Below are positions 22,410 to 34,825 of a stretch of 64,000 bases of DNA, one piece after another (the stretch's first letter is position 1; every line of letters starts with the position of its first letter). The notes below the pieces were generated by a model, which saw only the letters and a list, made by a program, of their open reading frames with translations, was not told the DNA's origin and made no database searches. The stretch comes from Rhizopus arrhizus (Eukaryota > Mucoromycota > Mucoromycetes > Mucorales > Rhizopodaceae), in the NCBI GenBank assembly GCA_024220505.1, contig JAKZZE010000006.1:1178001-1242000 (forward strand), written 5' to 3'. The position numbers were made by a program, and so were the translations under genes.

Positions 22410-23972
22410 CTATTTATATTGTATACCTTTTCCAGCAATGAGAATATTGAGAAGAGGTTGGAATAATTTTTCATAATTCACTGTATCTGATAAACCAGAC
22501 TGGCCAATGGACCAATGCTCTGTCTGAATTCCCCAATTGAGCATATCTTGTTTAGAGAAAGTACAAGGAAACATATCCAAGAGTGGACCAAAGATATCAG
22601 GCCGACTTTCGGGGGCAGCATCCATATCCGAGATTAAATAGTAGATTGGGTAACGATTCTCCACATTCTTGTGATAATCCACACAGGCATCTAACAATTG
22701 ACGTCTTTCATTCACATCTGTCACAGGGAATCGACGGTTCCTTAAAAAGCTAGATAATTTTGAAGGCTTAATTGGCATCGCAGCTGATACAGCTTGATTG
22801 ATCGGAATATCCCCAAAAATTTCCAAAACAAGCGCATCCATCATTTCCTTCTTGGCCATTTTGTCAAGATCATCCAAACTAATGTCAGGTAATACAGCAT
22901 CTTCTTTGCTACCTAAACTCTGAATTGCGTTTGCATGAGCATCCAAGTTGACGAGCTTTGTTAGATTCAAGATCATGGTACTGTATTCGAATGGGCCACC
23001 CAATGCATCCACAATCTTATCAGCTTGCTCTTTCATTGTCTTCATTTGATTGGGTACATTAAAATGTGTCTTCATCATTGCCTTTCGTAAAGCCATCTGG
23101 ATATCAGTGGGTGGGGTTTGATAACGTGCGGCGGAACTCAAGGCACCAAACTGAACAATTTTAGTATCCAATGCACGAAGCTGATCTTCATAAAATACGT
23201 ATTTCAGGGGTTCTTTTAACTTTTTTTGGGACTCGTTCCAGAAATGGCTTTGGATCCACTGATAAATACCTCCTCCATTCTTCTTTTTCAGCGCCTCTTC
23301 AGCAGGATCGACGTGCTCCCAGTCAGTTCCATTTTCCTTGAAGCTCATAACATCTACGATCGTCACATCTTCAGGGTCAATGTTTCCCCCCAAGGCCGAT
23401 TCATCCACTCCCCAACCATGACCTTGAGTACGTTCGATAATACGAACACCAAAATCACGTTTGATGGACTCTAAATCCATCACACTTGACCAAGGTATCT
23501 CAGTCCACTCATTAATAGTTTCGCATGGTTCAAGTTGAGTTCTCCAATTCTTTTCGTTGGTAGCGCACAGTCTAGAAAGAATACGTTTGTCTTGTGCCTC
23601 GTAGCGCCTAGCAAGATCTTCAAATGGCATCCAAGGATAGATTTTATTAATTCTTAACATTGGCGCAATGATGGTACGGTTAGTTTCTAATGCAAGTCGG
23701 ATGCCATTCCTGAAACATTCTTGCTGTTCAGGAAAATCGCTATAAAAAAACACTTAATAAAAAGGTCATCATCTTCTTAGCGAAAAGTACCTGTGCGGAA
23801 ACCAAGACAAATACTTTTCTTCATTAGAATTAGCTTTTCTTGTTGGCTTTTGTACAAGAGGTGAATTGTTTGTAGGTGTTGTTGTTTTGAAACTAGGAAA
23901 TACACTTGAACAAAAGAATGCAAAACATATAATGAATAAGAAATAATAAAATAACCGGTGGACCTTAATCAT
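22410..23972 (-). CDS. Type II membrane protein, O-fucosyltransferase-like
   Basis: Two exons. The first (start 23972) codes for a short cytosolic tail and a membrane anchor (LFYYFLFIICFAFFCSSVF), then a Pro/Thr-rich stem and KYLSWFPHS, which continues across the intron (about 23803-23739) into DFPEQQECFRNGIRLALE and NRTIIAPMLR. The pattern S-x-F-x(2)-Q-x(6)-G-x(3)-A-x(3)-NRT(I/L)x-P is the nucleotide-sugar entry motif of fungal O-fucosyltransferase-like (GDP-Fuc) families. The conserved C-terminal half includes YPIYYLISDMDAAPESRPDI. Length is about 500 residues. A Golgi location is inferred from topology. Donor and acceptor are unknown. Confidence 0.65.
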
Positions 23973-24123
23973 TTGTTTGTATGAAAGAAAAAAAGAAAAA
24001 GTTTGGCTGTTCTTTAATAAAAAAAGAAAAACAAGAATCCCTTTTTTTTTTTTGAAAAAATATACAATTTTATTTTTAAATATAAATAATAATTTTAAAT
24101 TATACAAGTGAAAGAGATATTAT

Positions 24124-25185
24124 TTAAGCAAAAGTAGATTCAAGAATGATGGCAGTAGCGCGGTAAGGATCGACATTGGAAGCAGGTCTACGGTCTTCCA
24201 AATAACCCTTTCCTTCCTTACCAACATGACGGGGAATACGAATAGAGGCACCACGGTTGGCAACACCATAGCTGAATTGATCAATACGACCAGTTTCGTG
24301 TCTACCAGTCAAACGTTGTTCGTTGTCTTCACCATAGACAGCAATGTGTTCAGCGTGACGCAAGGCCATCTTTTCAATAGCCTTTTCAATAGCAACAATA
24401 CCACCTTCTTGACGCATTTCTTCAGTAGAGAAATTGGTGTGGCAACCAGCGCCATTCCAATCACCCTTGATGGGCTTAGGGTGGATAGAAACAACGATGC
24501 CAAAGTCTTCAGAGACACGTTCGAGAAGGTAACGAGCAGCCCAGAGTTCATCACCCATACTGATACCTTCACAGGGACCAACTTGGAATTCGAATTGACC
24601 AGGAGCGACTTCAGCATTGATACCAGAGATGTTGACGCCAGCGTACAAACAGGCACGGTAGTGAGCTTCGATGATGTCGCGACCAAAGATCTTACCGGCA
24701 CCTACACCACAGTAGTATTTACCTTGAGGTTCGGGGAAACCGTGCTTGGGCCAACCGTAGGGCTTGCCGGTCTCGGGATCAAAGAGCATGTACTCTTGTT
24801 CCATACCAAACCAAGGCTTGGTGTTAGCATAAGTGTCCATTACCTTCTTGCAGTGGTGACGGTGATTGGTGGCGTGAGGAGTGCCATCAGGGTTGAAGGT
24901 CTCACAGATCACAAATTTGTTATTGCCACCACGGAAAGGGTCAGCGTATAAGGCAACAGGCTTCATGATGATATCAGAATCATGACCTTCAGCTTGTCCA
25001 GTAGATGAACCATCATAGTTCCATTCAGATAATTCATCAGCAGATTGAGGAACAAAGTCGATGGTCTTTGTCTTACTTCTTAAGCCGCCATTAGCATCAA
25101 TCCAAACATATTCAACTTGGACGTTGTTCTTTTGATCAAGGGAAAGGTACTTTTGAAGAAGAGCGGTGTTGGAGACAACGGCCAT
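24124..25185 (-). CDS. GLN1: Glutamine synthetase (eukaryotic type II)
   Basis: An uninterrupted 353-residue frame, full length for eukaryotic glutamine synthetase. It condenses glutamate and ammonium with ATP in the cytosol and is the main entry of ammonium into organic nitrogen. Landmarks are [17 protein letters not shown] near residues 55-71, [12 protein letters not shown] near 128, [20 protein letters not shown] near 193 (metal and glutamate binding), [18 protein letters not shown] near 246, the ATP-site [15 protein letters not shown] near 284 and RGASIRIPR near 318. It is intronless, unlike most neighbours, and more GC-rich than them, consistent with high expression. Antisense frames (24226-24951, 24309-24701) are shadows. 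Confidence 0.98.
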   Translation of the reverse strand: MAVVSNTALLQKYLSLDQKNNVQVEYVWIDANGGLRSKTKTIDFVPQSADELSEWNYDGSSTGQAEGHDSDIIMKPVALYADPFRGGNNKFVICETFNPDGTPHATNHRHHCKKVMDTYANTKPWFGMEQEYMLFDPETGKPYGWPKHGFPEPQGKYYCGVGAGKIFGRDIIEAHYRACLYAGVNISGINAEVAPGQFEFQVGPCEGISMGDELWAARYLLERVSEDFGIVVSIHPKPIKGDWNGAGCHTNFSTEEMRQEGGIVAIEKAIEKMALRHAEHIAVYGEDNEQRLTGRHETGRIDQFSYGVANRGASIRIPRHVGKEGKGYLEDRRPASNVDPYRATAIILESTFA

Positions 25186-25281
25186 TTTTAATACAAGTGG
25201 AAGAGGATAATTTTTGATGATTATTTTCTGTTTGCCTTTTATATAAAAAATGACTGATATTACACAACCACTAAAAATAAA

Positions 25282-25523
25282 GATAAGATGAGTTGTGTGT
25301 TAGTCACAATTTCTATATTTGGTAGAAGATAAGGGAAAAGATTTGGGTATTTGATTTTACGTTTACATGCTTTTTTTCATTGTGCACAAAAAAAAAGAGT
25401 AGCGAATGATTGAGAAATAGACTTTTCCTATTGTTTTACTATTTGTTGACTTTTGCCTAAATAAAAGAATAGTGTTTTTAACATAAATATTATCTCACGT
25501 GCCATTTAGATTCATATCTTATC
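25282..25523 (-). promoter_or_regulatory. GATA-factor sites upstream of glutamine synthetase
   Basis: Three GATAAG cores lie 95-340 bp upstream of the start codon: 25282-25287 (AGATAAGATGA), 25328-25333 (AGATAAGG) and, on the opposite strand, CTTATC at 25518-25523. Clusters of GATAAG are the binding sites of AreA/Nit2-type nitrogen regulators in fungi, and glutamine synthetase is a classical target. Binding itself is inference. Confidence 0.5.
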
Positions 25524-26954
25524 TTTTTACTCTTCAGCGCCCTACCCCGCCCGTGTGTGTAAATTATACCGGCCCCTCTCTCTCTACTTTGCTCAAAAGA
25601 GGACAAGTATATTTTATTGATTAACTAAACCAATCAGACGGTTGATAGACTACCCCCAAACTCTTCCCCTTATTCAATCTAATCAACAATCTTTTTGATT
25701 GTATTACAATCAACTCAAATGGCTGTCAGATAAATAGATAACGCACATCAGGGACATCTCTATTGATGAAGGGCATTTTTTATTTTCCTCTTTCTCTACA
25801 TAAAACATACTCTGTTACAGTTGTCAAGATAATAGTTGTTATAGTGATGATTGCCATGATGGTTGTCAGGGTGATGATTATTTGAAAAAGTATTCATCTA
25901 TCAAGACCATTTGACTACAGCTTAATATTGATTCCAGCTATAGGGTTTTTTTTGATCTGATCTTTGAATATAATATGATTGAACTTGATATAGGATGTGT
26001 TTGAATGAAATCTTACATGTGATCTTCGGAAAGTAATTGCAAAATGTATATAAAAAATAGCCTAAAAAGTTCGTTTTGATCTATACAAATGATACACTGA
26101 TATTAAGTGGAGATTGGAGTTGATATGATAACTAAACCTTTGCTTAACTGCATATTAATTCGCTCGTATGATCCTCACAGAAAAACTTATGATGAGTACA
26201 TAATAGTCACATTATCATTCACATATTATACAGTTTAAAATGAAATGACAATACTTAACTAATTTCACAAACTCAAATACTTTTGTATAAAGTTAATAAA
26301 AAAAGATATTGTGCTTGATTGGGTAAACAAACCATCTGAATTTTCCCTTTTCTTGTAAAGATGGACTTTTTTTTTGTTTTAATCACTAAGCTATACTATA
26401 CAAGTATGTAAACTGGAGTACCCTTTTTTTTTTAATTAATATTGCCAATTTTTTCATTTATGTTAATAAATAAATACATTAGTGATTGTACGTACGACAT
26501 TTATTTAAATTACATTGTTGTCAATGTAAATAGTATTAACTTCTTTCTCTTCTACTCATACTTTGGAAGATCAAAAGATAAATACTGAAGATCAAGAAAC
26601 CGAAGGCGTAAATTCAAAATTTAGAATATTAGTGTTTTCTGCCCTACAGTTTTTTTTTATGTATGCCAGTTTGCTAAATGCATAATCTCATTAAAAACAA
26701 CTGTAACATTTATTAATTCATGTAATGGCTTGAAAAATTCATGTTTCCATATATTCTTTATAAACACAATAGTTACACATAGATGCCTTTGCCAAATACA
26801 TCTTTCTAAAGGAATTCGACATTAATAGCTCGTTTGATTACACATGTTTATTAACAAATGTTTTTTTGTAGAAGCTTTTTTATCACTCTTCAAAAGACAA
26901 GCGTGAGATGGGAAAAAAAGTGGAAGCGGAAAACCGAAACTCAAACCTATTACA
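25524..26954. other. AT-rich spacer between glutamine synthetase and the Fanzor-like remnant
   Basis: No gene or RNA is recognised. A pyrimidine/purine-rich segment (25550-25700) has a CTCTCTCTC run and may still belong to the glutamine synthetase upstream region. The rest is AT-rich with T-tracts. Confidence 0.4.
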
Positions 26955-28740
26955 GTGACATATCGCGATTTAATTGCAAAGCATAAGGATTTATACTATG
27001 AATATGCTGATTATACTTCACCGAAGCTTGCACACACTCAGCAATCGGCTCATCATGAATGTACAAAGATCAACACCGCGTATGTTAATAGCACTAGCTC
27101 GCAATTTAGTGTTCGATTAAGACAGTGTTTGAACTTGATTTGTAAAAAAAAAAAAAGGAAAGTCCAGACAGACTTCGACAAAAAATGACCGCTGAAAGAT
27201 ATTCTGAGGAGACAGTCAAGATGCTGAGTAAAAGAGCTGTTACTAACTCATGTACTAAAGTGAGAAATTCGGTGGCTAAAAAGCAAATACTTGATGATGA
27301 TTACTTGGATGCTGACGCCAAAGCCTTGATTCAAGATTTTCTTTTATCAATGTACCCAGAAGACTATACTTTTTTGAAAGACCCAATCTACTATGATGTG
27401 AAGGCTCACCCTATCTACCATTTTAAAGTATTTCTTAAGCTTTCACAATTCTATAAAGTACTATCGTTCGATCAAAAGACGAGGGGGTTCAAGTCGTTTT
27501 GCAGTCTATCCGTTGTGCCCAACATACATACCCTCATACATCACAATTGACACAATGATTGTTAATTACCATGTACTGAGCGTAAAGGATCTCAAGAATA
27601 CCAAATTTGATATCTGGGCAAGGTAGTAAATCTTTCTGCCAAAGCATTCAAGGCACCAGGCAAGAACAAGTCGTTACACTTTCAAGGAGCGCTTGAAACA
27701 GATGCTGTCAGTGTTTCCATAGTGAAGCAAAATATTGATACAAGATATCGTCAGAGAAACAATGGTGAAGCAAAACCAGACCAGTCCGGTGTTATGGAAG
27801 GATCAAGTAGTAAAGTTACCAAGGATAAAGTTAAACGTACCAATAACACTACGTCAAAAAAAATCAAAGTCCAATAGTAAAATAGAAAAAGATGAATTCA
27901 CCCATATCGAGAACTTAGGCAGCAAGAATTTACTAAAGATGAAAGGCAGGTGTATTCTTATAGATCCTGATAGACGATATAGCCCGTAATGTATGAAAGA
28001 GACTAGTAGATTGAAAAAAAAAGTTTTCCGATTCATCTTTTGTGAGAGGAGCAAAAATTCAAGGCGCTATCAATATTTAAGGAAAGAACTGAAGGCAGCA
28101 ATCTTACAATCTGCCTAGCTTTTATTAGCGTAAACCTCTTTATCAACAGTGGATCAAGTCAAATTTGTCAAACATCTACAAACAAAGGCAAAAGTGGAGC
28201 TGATATTGAAACAGTATTAAGGGAACGAGATGTTTAATAATGTGCCACATGATTTTTCTGGGCCCATTAATTTCAAGGTAACTGACAGTGGTAACTCATA
28301 TTATGGAAATCAACTACTATCCATCCCTCGGATCTGTGGTTTCCTGCCAGATATTGACAAAAGCCTTGCAGAATGCCTATCATCAAGAAATGACATTGAT
28401 GAATTTCTCTATCATTTGCAGCTTTTATTGTCCGTTTGCCTCGACCTAGTGCCCATATTGCAAATAACATGAGTTGGAGCGGTTTAAGAAAGCTCAGAAT
28501 CCGCGAAAGAAGTAGAGACCGAAACGAAAAGCTATCACGTAAGATGGTCTCCTGCGGTGATAATCATGTTAATTCAAAATAACAATAATAACCAATGTAT
28601 TATTAGCTGCAAGAATGTTAATTGTTTAAAAGATGGAGAAAGAACGCGATTTTTCAACAGAGACACAGCGACAATTCTTAACTTTGGCTTAATTCTGAAG
28701 TCATTGAGGGAGACAGGCGCAAGACCAGCGTGATTTGAAA
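26955..28740 (+). pseudogene. Decayed Fanzor/TnpB-like (OrfB, RuvC and zinc-ribbon) gene
   Basis: Fanzors are eukaryotic relatives of the RNA-guided nuclease TnpB. Traces run in the correct order on the + strand but in shifting frames. There is an N-terminal helical part (ECTKINTAYVNSTSS, VRLRQCLNLICKKKK), then QDFLLSMYPEDY and IPSYITIDTMIVNYHVL (near 27525-27575). A RuvC-I-like strand GRCILIDPDRRYSP (27945-27986) carries the expected Asp. The C-terminal zinc-ribbon region (28440-28735) reads ST-stop-CPYCK, LERFKKAQNPR, ISCKNVNCLKDGERTRFF, then NRDTATILNFGLILKSLRE with the RuvC-III-type N-R-D. Multiple stops and frameshifts make it non-functional. Family assignment rests on remembered Mucorales OrfB-like proteins and the zinc-ribbon/NRD pattern. 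Confidence 0.65.
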
Positions 28741-29467
28741 GGTCAAAGAGAAGAAGCAATCCCGATGACAGTACCAATACTGCCAATAAAAAACAAAAAA
28801 CAAATTTAACCCACCCTGGTTATCGCTAGAGCCATTTTATGCAGGTAAATATCTGTTTGAACAACCATCTACAAATCTTTTGACTCGTGTACATAAAACA
28901 ACAATGAAATATCTATTTGTTTTGTGACATGTCTCAAAAATTTTAGAGATTGTGCAACATAAAATTATAAATCGTCCAGTTCAATTTTTGTAATCGTTTA
29001 ATTTTAGGTTAAAATCCTGTGTGTATCAGAAGGTAATCTACAGATAGTAATTACCAAGATGGAATGATTTTTTATTTTATTTTATTGCATCATTTAATGA
29101 AAAAGTCTTTGGTAAAATGGTATTAAGTATATTACTCTCCATGTAAGCATTATCGTTGGACACATACATACACGGAAGGGAATTTGATTTATTTCTTAAG
29201 CTATATAGCACTAAAGGATATACAAATCTCGCTTTCAGGAGCAAAATGAAGAAAATGCGCGTATTTTACATTTAGATAATCGTAACTATCTTGTGCTGGG
29301 ACATGTTGTGAGAAATAAAATAAAGAATCTATAAGCTTGCATTAATTTAGTTATGGGATATATTTGAAACATTTAACCCCAATTCTTTCTATATAAAAAA
29401 ACCATACATTATTTATTGTAATGTTTGTCAACAAAGTGAGGGGTATAACCTGACAACTATACAATAA
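28741..29467. other. Intergenic spacer
   Basis: AT-rich DNA without a recognised gene. It may contain the 3' flank of the Fanzor-like remnant; no terminal repeat or target-site duplication could be identified by eye. Confidence 0.4.
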
Positions 29468-30513
29468 TTACATATTGTTATATTCATAAGCAGATAAATG
29501 TTTTGATTGGCGATGATTTGCTTTAGTTGAGCTGGTGTTAGTAGTTAATAAAAATGTTTTTGGTAATAAACTCATCATTCTTTTTACTGTCCAAAAGGTA
29601 AGATTTAAAGGAAAGAACATACAGGTAACCAAGAACCCCTTTGGTCTATGTTCAAGACTATAGCAGATGAATTGATCAATATCCTGTACTTTTTGATCAA
29701 GGGCCATAAATTTTTCTTCTGACCAATTACGAAATTCGACATCTCTTTTTTCGAACTTTTTCATGGCCTTTGTTAATTGTTGAATGTTTGGTGTAATACC
29801 ATTCGTTACCTAGAATGAAATATAAACAAATAAAAAAAGAAAATCATTGTAAAACGTTTGCTTTTTTTACTTGTCCCAAGTCTTTTTTAGTTGCAAATGC
29901 TCTTCTTAAATCATATAATTCTTCTTCTATTAAATCCAATTTTTTCTGTAACTTGTTGACTTCACTTTCGCTCACTGTCATTTCGCTTTGTAGAAATAAT
30001 GTTCGTTCACGTAAAAGAGCCATAATATGAATCAGTGGTTTCAAACTGGCGGCTAAGACAAAAACGGTAATATTAAATGAACTCATGTACTTGTCATGAT
30101 TATTAAGAAAGTGTCGGCTGCAATAAAGAGTGTATCCTGCAATGGCTGGTGAGAAAATGACCCAAACAAGGCCTATTAATTCATGGTGTTTTAATTCTTG
30201 TTCTAATGCTAGCTTCTTCTTTTCCATATTGGATTGATTGTTCAATCGACGAGCTCTTGCACTTTCATAGTAAGTCCATGGTACTACATATTATAACAAA
30301 TATGAACGCGTCGTATATTAATTGAGAGTACACCTTACCCGTAATCCATTTATAGACATAATAAAGAACCAAAACTGTCAAAACAAAGTCTCCCCAATCC
30401 TCTGCACTACCCACAATAAATGCTCCTAAAGTAGGAATAACAGCTAAAAGAATCGGCCATGAAATAGAATTCATGGTTATCCCTTCACTCTTTGATTGAT
30501 CTTGATGCTTCAT
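29468..30513 (-). CDS. Conserved fungal multi-pass membrane protein with coiled coil
   Basis: Exon 1 (from 30513) holds two hydrophobic segments (SWPILLAVIPTLGAFIVG and DFVLTVLVLYYVYKWIT) separated by SAEDWGD. After a roughly 60-nt intron the frame continues PWTYYESARARRLN, a short coiled coil, two further membrane helices (ELIGLVWVIFSPAIAGYTL and NITVFVLAASLKPLIHIMAL) and a long coiled coil with LQKKLDLIEEELYDLRRAF. The last exon adds a basic/hydrophobic end including LVTCMFFPLNLTFWTVKRM. Total length is about 290 residues. It resembles uncharacterised fungal membrane proteins whose N-terminus has the E-DWGDF-x-L-T motif; the function is unknown. It is divergent from RRP42 with about 195 bp between start codons. 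Confidence 0.75.
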
Positions 30514-30709
30514 TTTTTTGACGAGTGAAAAGAAAAAGAAAAAAGAGGACGCGGGTTTTTGTTGATCTTTTCATTATTTATGCAAAAAAATAAAAGTTTG
30601 AAACACATGACATACAAACCCTCCTTCATTTTTAAGCGGACTTATAAGCCACACGCGCATACCTCTGTTTGTACTTGCCCTTTCTAATTTTTTTTTTTTT
30701 TATTCAAAC

Positions 30710-31791
30710 ATGCCTGCATCACTCATTTCACCTTCAGAAAAAAGTTATATTGAAGAAGGCATTCAACATGATTGTCGTGCTGATGGTCGATCCAGACTTG
30801 AATATCGTCACATGATTTTAGAAACGGGACTTTTATCACAAGCAAGTGGAAGTGCACGATGTCGTTTGGGAGAAAGTGACGTACTTGTGGGTGTCAAGGT
30901 AGAAATTGGTGAGGTTGAACATAATCAACCTAATAAAGGACGTCTTGTTCTTAATGTCGAATGGTAAATTATAGAAATAGAGAAAGATTTGCTTGGTTTT
31001 GACAAAATACTAATACATGATTGTAGTTCTCCAAGTGCATCTCAGCAATTTGAAGGACGTGGAGCAGATGAAATAAACAACTCGCTGACAATGGCTATTG
31101 ATAGAATATTCAATGGGCCTCAAAGTGGACTTGATCTTGAAAAATTATGTATTATACCAGGACAACAATGTTGGGTGATTTATATTGACGCTATGGTAAA
31201 ACATAAGGCACGCACTTTAAACCTACCGAAAGCTAAAACTGTAATAGGTTATGGATGCTGCAGGTAATCTTTTGGATTGTATTGTCATGACAACACGTGC
31301 AGCACTTTATAATGCTCGCATTCCTAAAACTGAAATTCAAGACTTGGGTGAAGGCGAATATGAATTCGAAGTCATGGATGACGTTGAAGACGCGGAACCT
31401 ATTGTTGGTTGGGAAAATTTGCCCATTTCTGTCACACTCTACAAGATTGCAGATCGATATATTATTGATCCTACTATTCTTGAGGAATTGTGTTCTCAAG
31501 TCACCTTGACTGTTGGTGTCAATAAAGATGGTGCTGTTTGCGGCATACAAAAAGGCGGTAATGGAAGTATTGAGCCTAGTTTATTAACAGAAATGATACA
31601 AGTAAAGCAAATGCATATGAATGTATTATTAGTTTATTTATTTTGTATTTATATAGACCGCAACCGCTTTAGCGAAACCTCTGATACAGCAATTAGATAA
31701 TAAATTAATAGCGGAAGAGAATCATGATCAAGAAAATAGAAGACAAGGAAAACCCATTGAAAAGCTTGGATTCTTTGCTGCTGTGATTTAA
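30710..31791 (+). CDS. RRP42: Exosome core subunit RRP42 (EXOSC7), RNase PH fold
   Basis: Four exons (30710-30963, 31027-31195, 31248-31601, 31657-31791) sum to 303 residues, all joins in frame. RRP42 is one of the six RNase PH-like ring subunits of the RNA exosome, catalytically inactive in eukaryotes. Landmarks are SEKSYIEEGIQHDCRADGRS at the start, the RNase PH strand ASGSARCRLGESDVLVGVK, CSPSASQQFEGRGADEI, the CWVIYIDAMVMDAAGNLLD strand joined over intron 2 and ARIPKTEIQDLGEGEYEFEV. The close is TLTVGVNKDGAVCGIQKGG and a short C-terminal helix. Length matches the family (about 290-305). It converges on LARP1. Confidence 0.93.
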
Positions 31792-32037
31792 ATTGTGCGT
31801 GTGCGTGTGTGTGTGTATATAGTATAAATAAATCTATCTTTTATTCTATTCAATGTCTGTTCACTTCAATCGATTATATTTTTAATATTTTTTTTGGGGT
31901 TTATTTTAAAGAATAGTAATAATAAAATATAAAAATAAAAAAAAGAGAATTTTTCTATGTTGCGTATATATATTTTTTTGGAGCGGAAAGGGGTCTACGT
32001 TGGGGAGTTCCACTTTTTTTCATAAATTTTATAAGTC

Positions 32038-34405
32038 TTAGTTGTGATTAGCAGAGGGACCGCTAATACTAGCTCTAGATTTCTAAAGATTTTAAATATC
32101 AGACTTTGTTTTCTTTCATTTTATTTCATGACTTACACCATGGCGAGGAACTTTATAAGTATCATCAGGTACTTCTTGATTTGGCTCATCAGCATTTCTA
32201 AAGTCTTCAATAGTCTTATATTTGCTCATCAATTCACTCATACGATCGCTAAACTTGAGCTTTCTCTTTTGCTTATCTTTACGATAATATTCATAAGCCC
32301 AGAATTTTTCAAGACCATAGAGATGTCCTCTATCATAATCGGCCAAGGTCAACTCTTGGAAATCTTGGAAGAGTTCCTTGCGATAAAACTTTTCGAGGCC
32401 ATAAGAATAGAATCGGAAAAGACATTCCAAACCGTATCTATATAAAAAAAGAGTGTTATTATATTCACAAACATGCAAGTATACTTGCTTACCTGTAGTT
32501 TTGGTTGGCATCTTCAACAGCCAATCTCTTGAATTCATTATACATACGCTTGTTGAAGTGATCACGCAAGAAGTGAGACCAGAAACGGAACAAGGTGTTC
32601 ATTTCTTGTGAGTGGCCAACACCCAATCGTTTACGCTCTCTTAATGCCTTTGCATGATACTTGTGATACTTGTGTTGAACAAAGCCCTTTTCACGCAATA
32701 ATTCATGACTGGGATGTTGGAAAGTACCAAAAGAATGAGCCATATCGACTGAAGTAGATAAAAATCCTTCAGTAGCAGGAGATTTACCATAGCTAGTGGA
32801 CAAGAAGTCATTGGGATTATAGTGATAGGCTTGGTCAGACAAGACCCAACCAACATGACCGTGGTCAGCACCATTCTTACTACTGCGTGTGGGCGTAGTA
32901 CCAAAGAAGGCAGAACTAGGAAGGGATTCAGGGCGAACGGCATAAAAGCGAGGGGCTTTGTCGTTCTTTATGGGTGTAGCCTTAATGGTGGTAGAAGAAA
33001 GACCGAGCTTGTCATTTTCTGATGCTTTATCGCGAGACTTGAGTTGCTCAAACTGCTCTTTACCCACTGAACCCACCTTGGTATTGTTTTGAGTTGACTT
33101 GCGAAGTCCATTTTCATATTGAAAGAGACCTTCATTAATCATGTCCGAGATATCTTCATTGATCTTGGCACGATTATAGTTGGTGTGAGTGCGATCTTGT
33201 TTACGTTGAGTAACAATCATGATGCGAGCCACAGTCTCATCATCCATCTCGAGATCCTCCTCATCTTCCTCTTCATCTTCTGAAAGGTAATATTTCTTGA
33301 CCGTATCTGTACGGCTACCATCTGTCCAATCATCATCAAAGTCAAAAAGATCATCGTCATCACCCTTGACTTCCTTGGCGACAGACTTGCGGGGTTCGCT
33401 AGGTACACCAGAAGGAAGTAGGCTGGTACCAGCCAAGGAAGCCAAAGTAGGTTGAGGATTGGGAGGTGCATTTTGTTTAGCAATCTCGGCTGCTGTAGGT
33501 CCTGATTTGGTAACTACGGGCGTTGAGACAGGCTTAGGACCAGGCAAGACAGAAGGCATTACCCACATCTCCCATCCTTCTCTCTTGCGAAGTTTGTCAC
33601 CCTTGCGTTCAACCACTTGACTGTTATCGAGCGCTTCACGAATCAAATCAAGGTCGGTTGTCAATCCTTTAACTCGGTTAAAGTTGGCAATAAAAGAAAG
33701 ATCGATAAAACCATTAGAATCCATCTGTTTACGTAAAAAGAGATCTTTACAAAGGTTGTCAATGCTGAAATAGTATTCACTATAAAAAAAAGGGTCAATA
33801 CAGACTATGGTATGGTACAATTTTTGGCTTTTACATTTGTTGCATAACGTAACCCTTCATGGTCTCTGCATCAACAGTAACAAAAGCAGGTGCTTTACGA
33901 TAACGCTGAAACATAGGCTTTCTAGAGCGAGGCTTACTTGTATGATGATGGCTGGATGTTTTCTTTTCTTCTTCCTTCTTACTACTTTCTACAGGCTTTG
34001 TTTCCTTTTGTTTAGATGCTGCTGTTACTCGACGACTTTCTGATTTTTTATAACCAGGGCGTCTACGACGAGGCGCATGCACAATGGTGGGTGTCAAAGG
34101 TTTCCATTGTCCTTTGCTCTTCACTTTAGGAGCTACTAATTTCTCAGCTTCTTCAGAGCTATCGTTGTTGACAACAGCTTCTTTAGGTGCAGGCCAATCT
34201 ATATATCGGTTGGAAATAATTCCTTTTTTTTTCTCTCTAAATTGTTTTAATTACCAGAAGACTGAATCTTTTCAGTTTGGATTGTTTCATTATTGATTTT
34301 CCAAGCACTTTTTTCAGGAATAGGTGCAGGAACAGTTTGCTCTGGTTTAGAATCTTGAGCTACTTTTTCGACAGTGCTTGGCTCGTTGGTGGGTTTATTT
34401 TCCAT
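32038..34405 (-). CDS. LARP1: La-related protein 1 (LARP1) with La motif and DM15 region
   Basis: LARP1 binds mRNA 5' ends (TOP mRNAs in animals) and regulates translation and stability. The first exon (start 34405) and second exon give a basic, disordered N-terminus ([17 protein letters not shown]). The La motif crosses an intron near 33783-33838: [41 protein letters not shown] long acidic, disordered middle follows. The C-terminal DM15 tandem repeats are clear: [59 protein letters not shown] and [16 protein letters not shown]. About 715 residues. The last intron is inferred from GTAAGT near 32137 and TTTAG near 32082; without splicing the protein would instead end at 32116. ORFs on the opposite strand are shadows. 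Confidence 0.9.
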
Positions 34406-34670
34406 TTTGATAATGCAATAATAATAAGAAAAAAGTTACTTATTTTCTCTTTCCTCTAACTTGCACTATTCTGTTGGGTAATACAGATTTTATAATTTTC
34501 CATTTTCCACGTCAAAAAAAAAAGTATGTGGCTTGTTGGTTTCAAATGTTTCTATATTTGGTAGCCCATTTTCTTTGCTCTTTGACTTTCTATCTCTTCA
34601 TATGATTGGAGACGAGTGGATAAGGCACGTGGACTGTTATTACCAAAGAAAATATACTTTTCACTAAATT

Positions 34671-34825
34671 TTTGCACACATTTATTTTTATTCTACACAA
34701 ATTTACCATCAGTTCACTATCGAGAGGCTATCATGGCAATTTCTAATGAGTAGCTAAAAAAGGTACCAGCATAAAATACAAGCTTCTGAAATGCACTATT
34801 AAGACATGTGGCATTATGTGTTACA
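34671..34825 (+). repeat. Left arm of the inverted repeat
   Basis: Starts TTTGCACACATTTATTTTTA and ends ...CATTATGTGTTACA. It pairs with 35264-35420 along its whole length. Confidence 0.88.

Noticed and set aside
24226..24951. 241-codon open frame antisense to glutamine synthetase
   Set aside because: It mirrors a strongly biased, highly conserved gene; long antisense frames are a by-product of codon bias. Its Thr/Val-rich protein has no recognisable domain.
32044..32445. 133-codon + strand frame
   Set aside because: It lies antisense to the LARP1 DM15 exons, which are conserved in the other direction.
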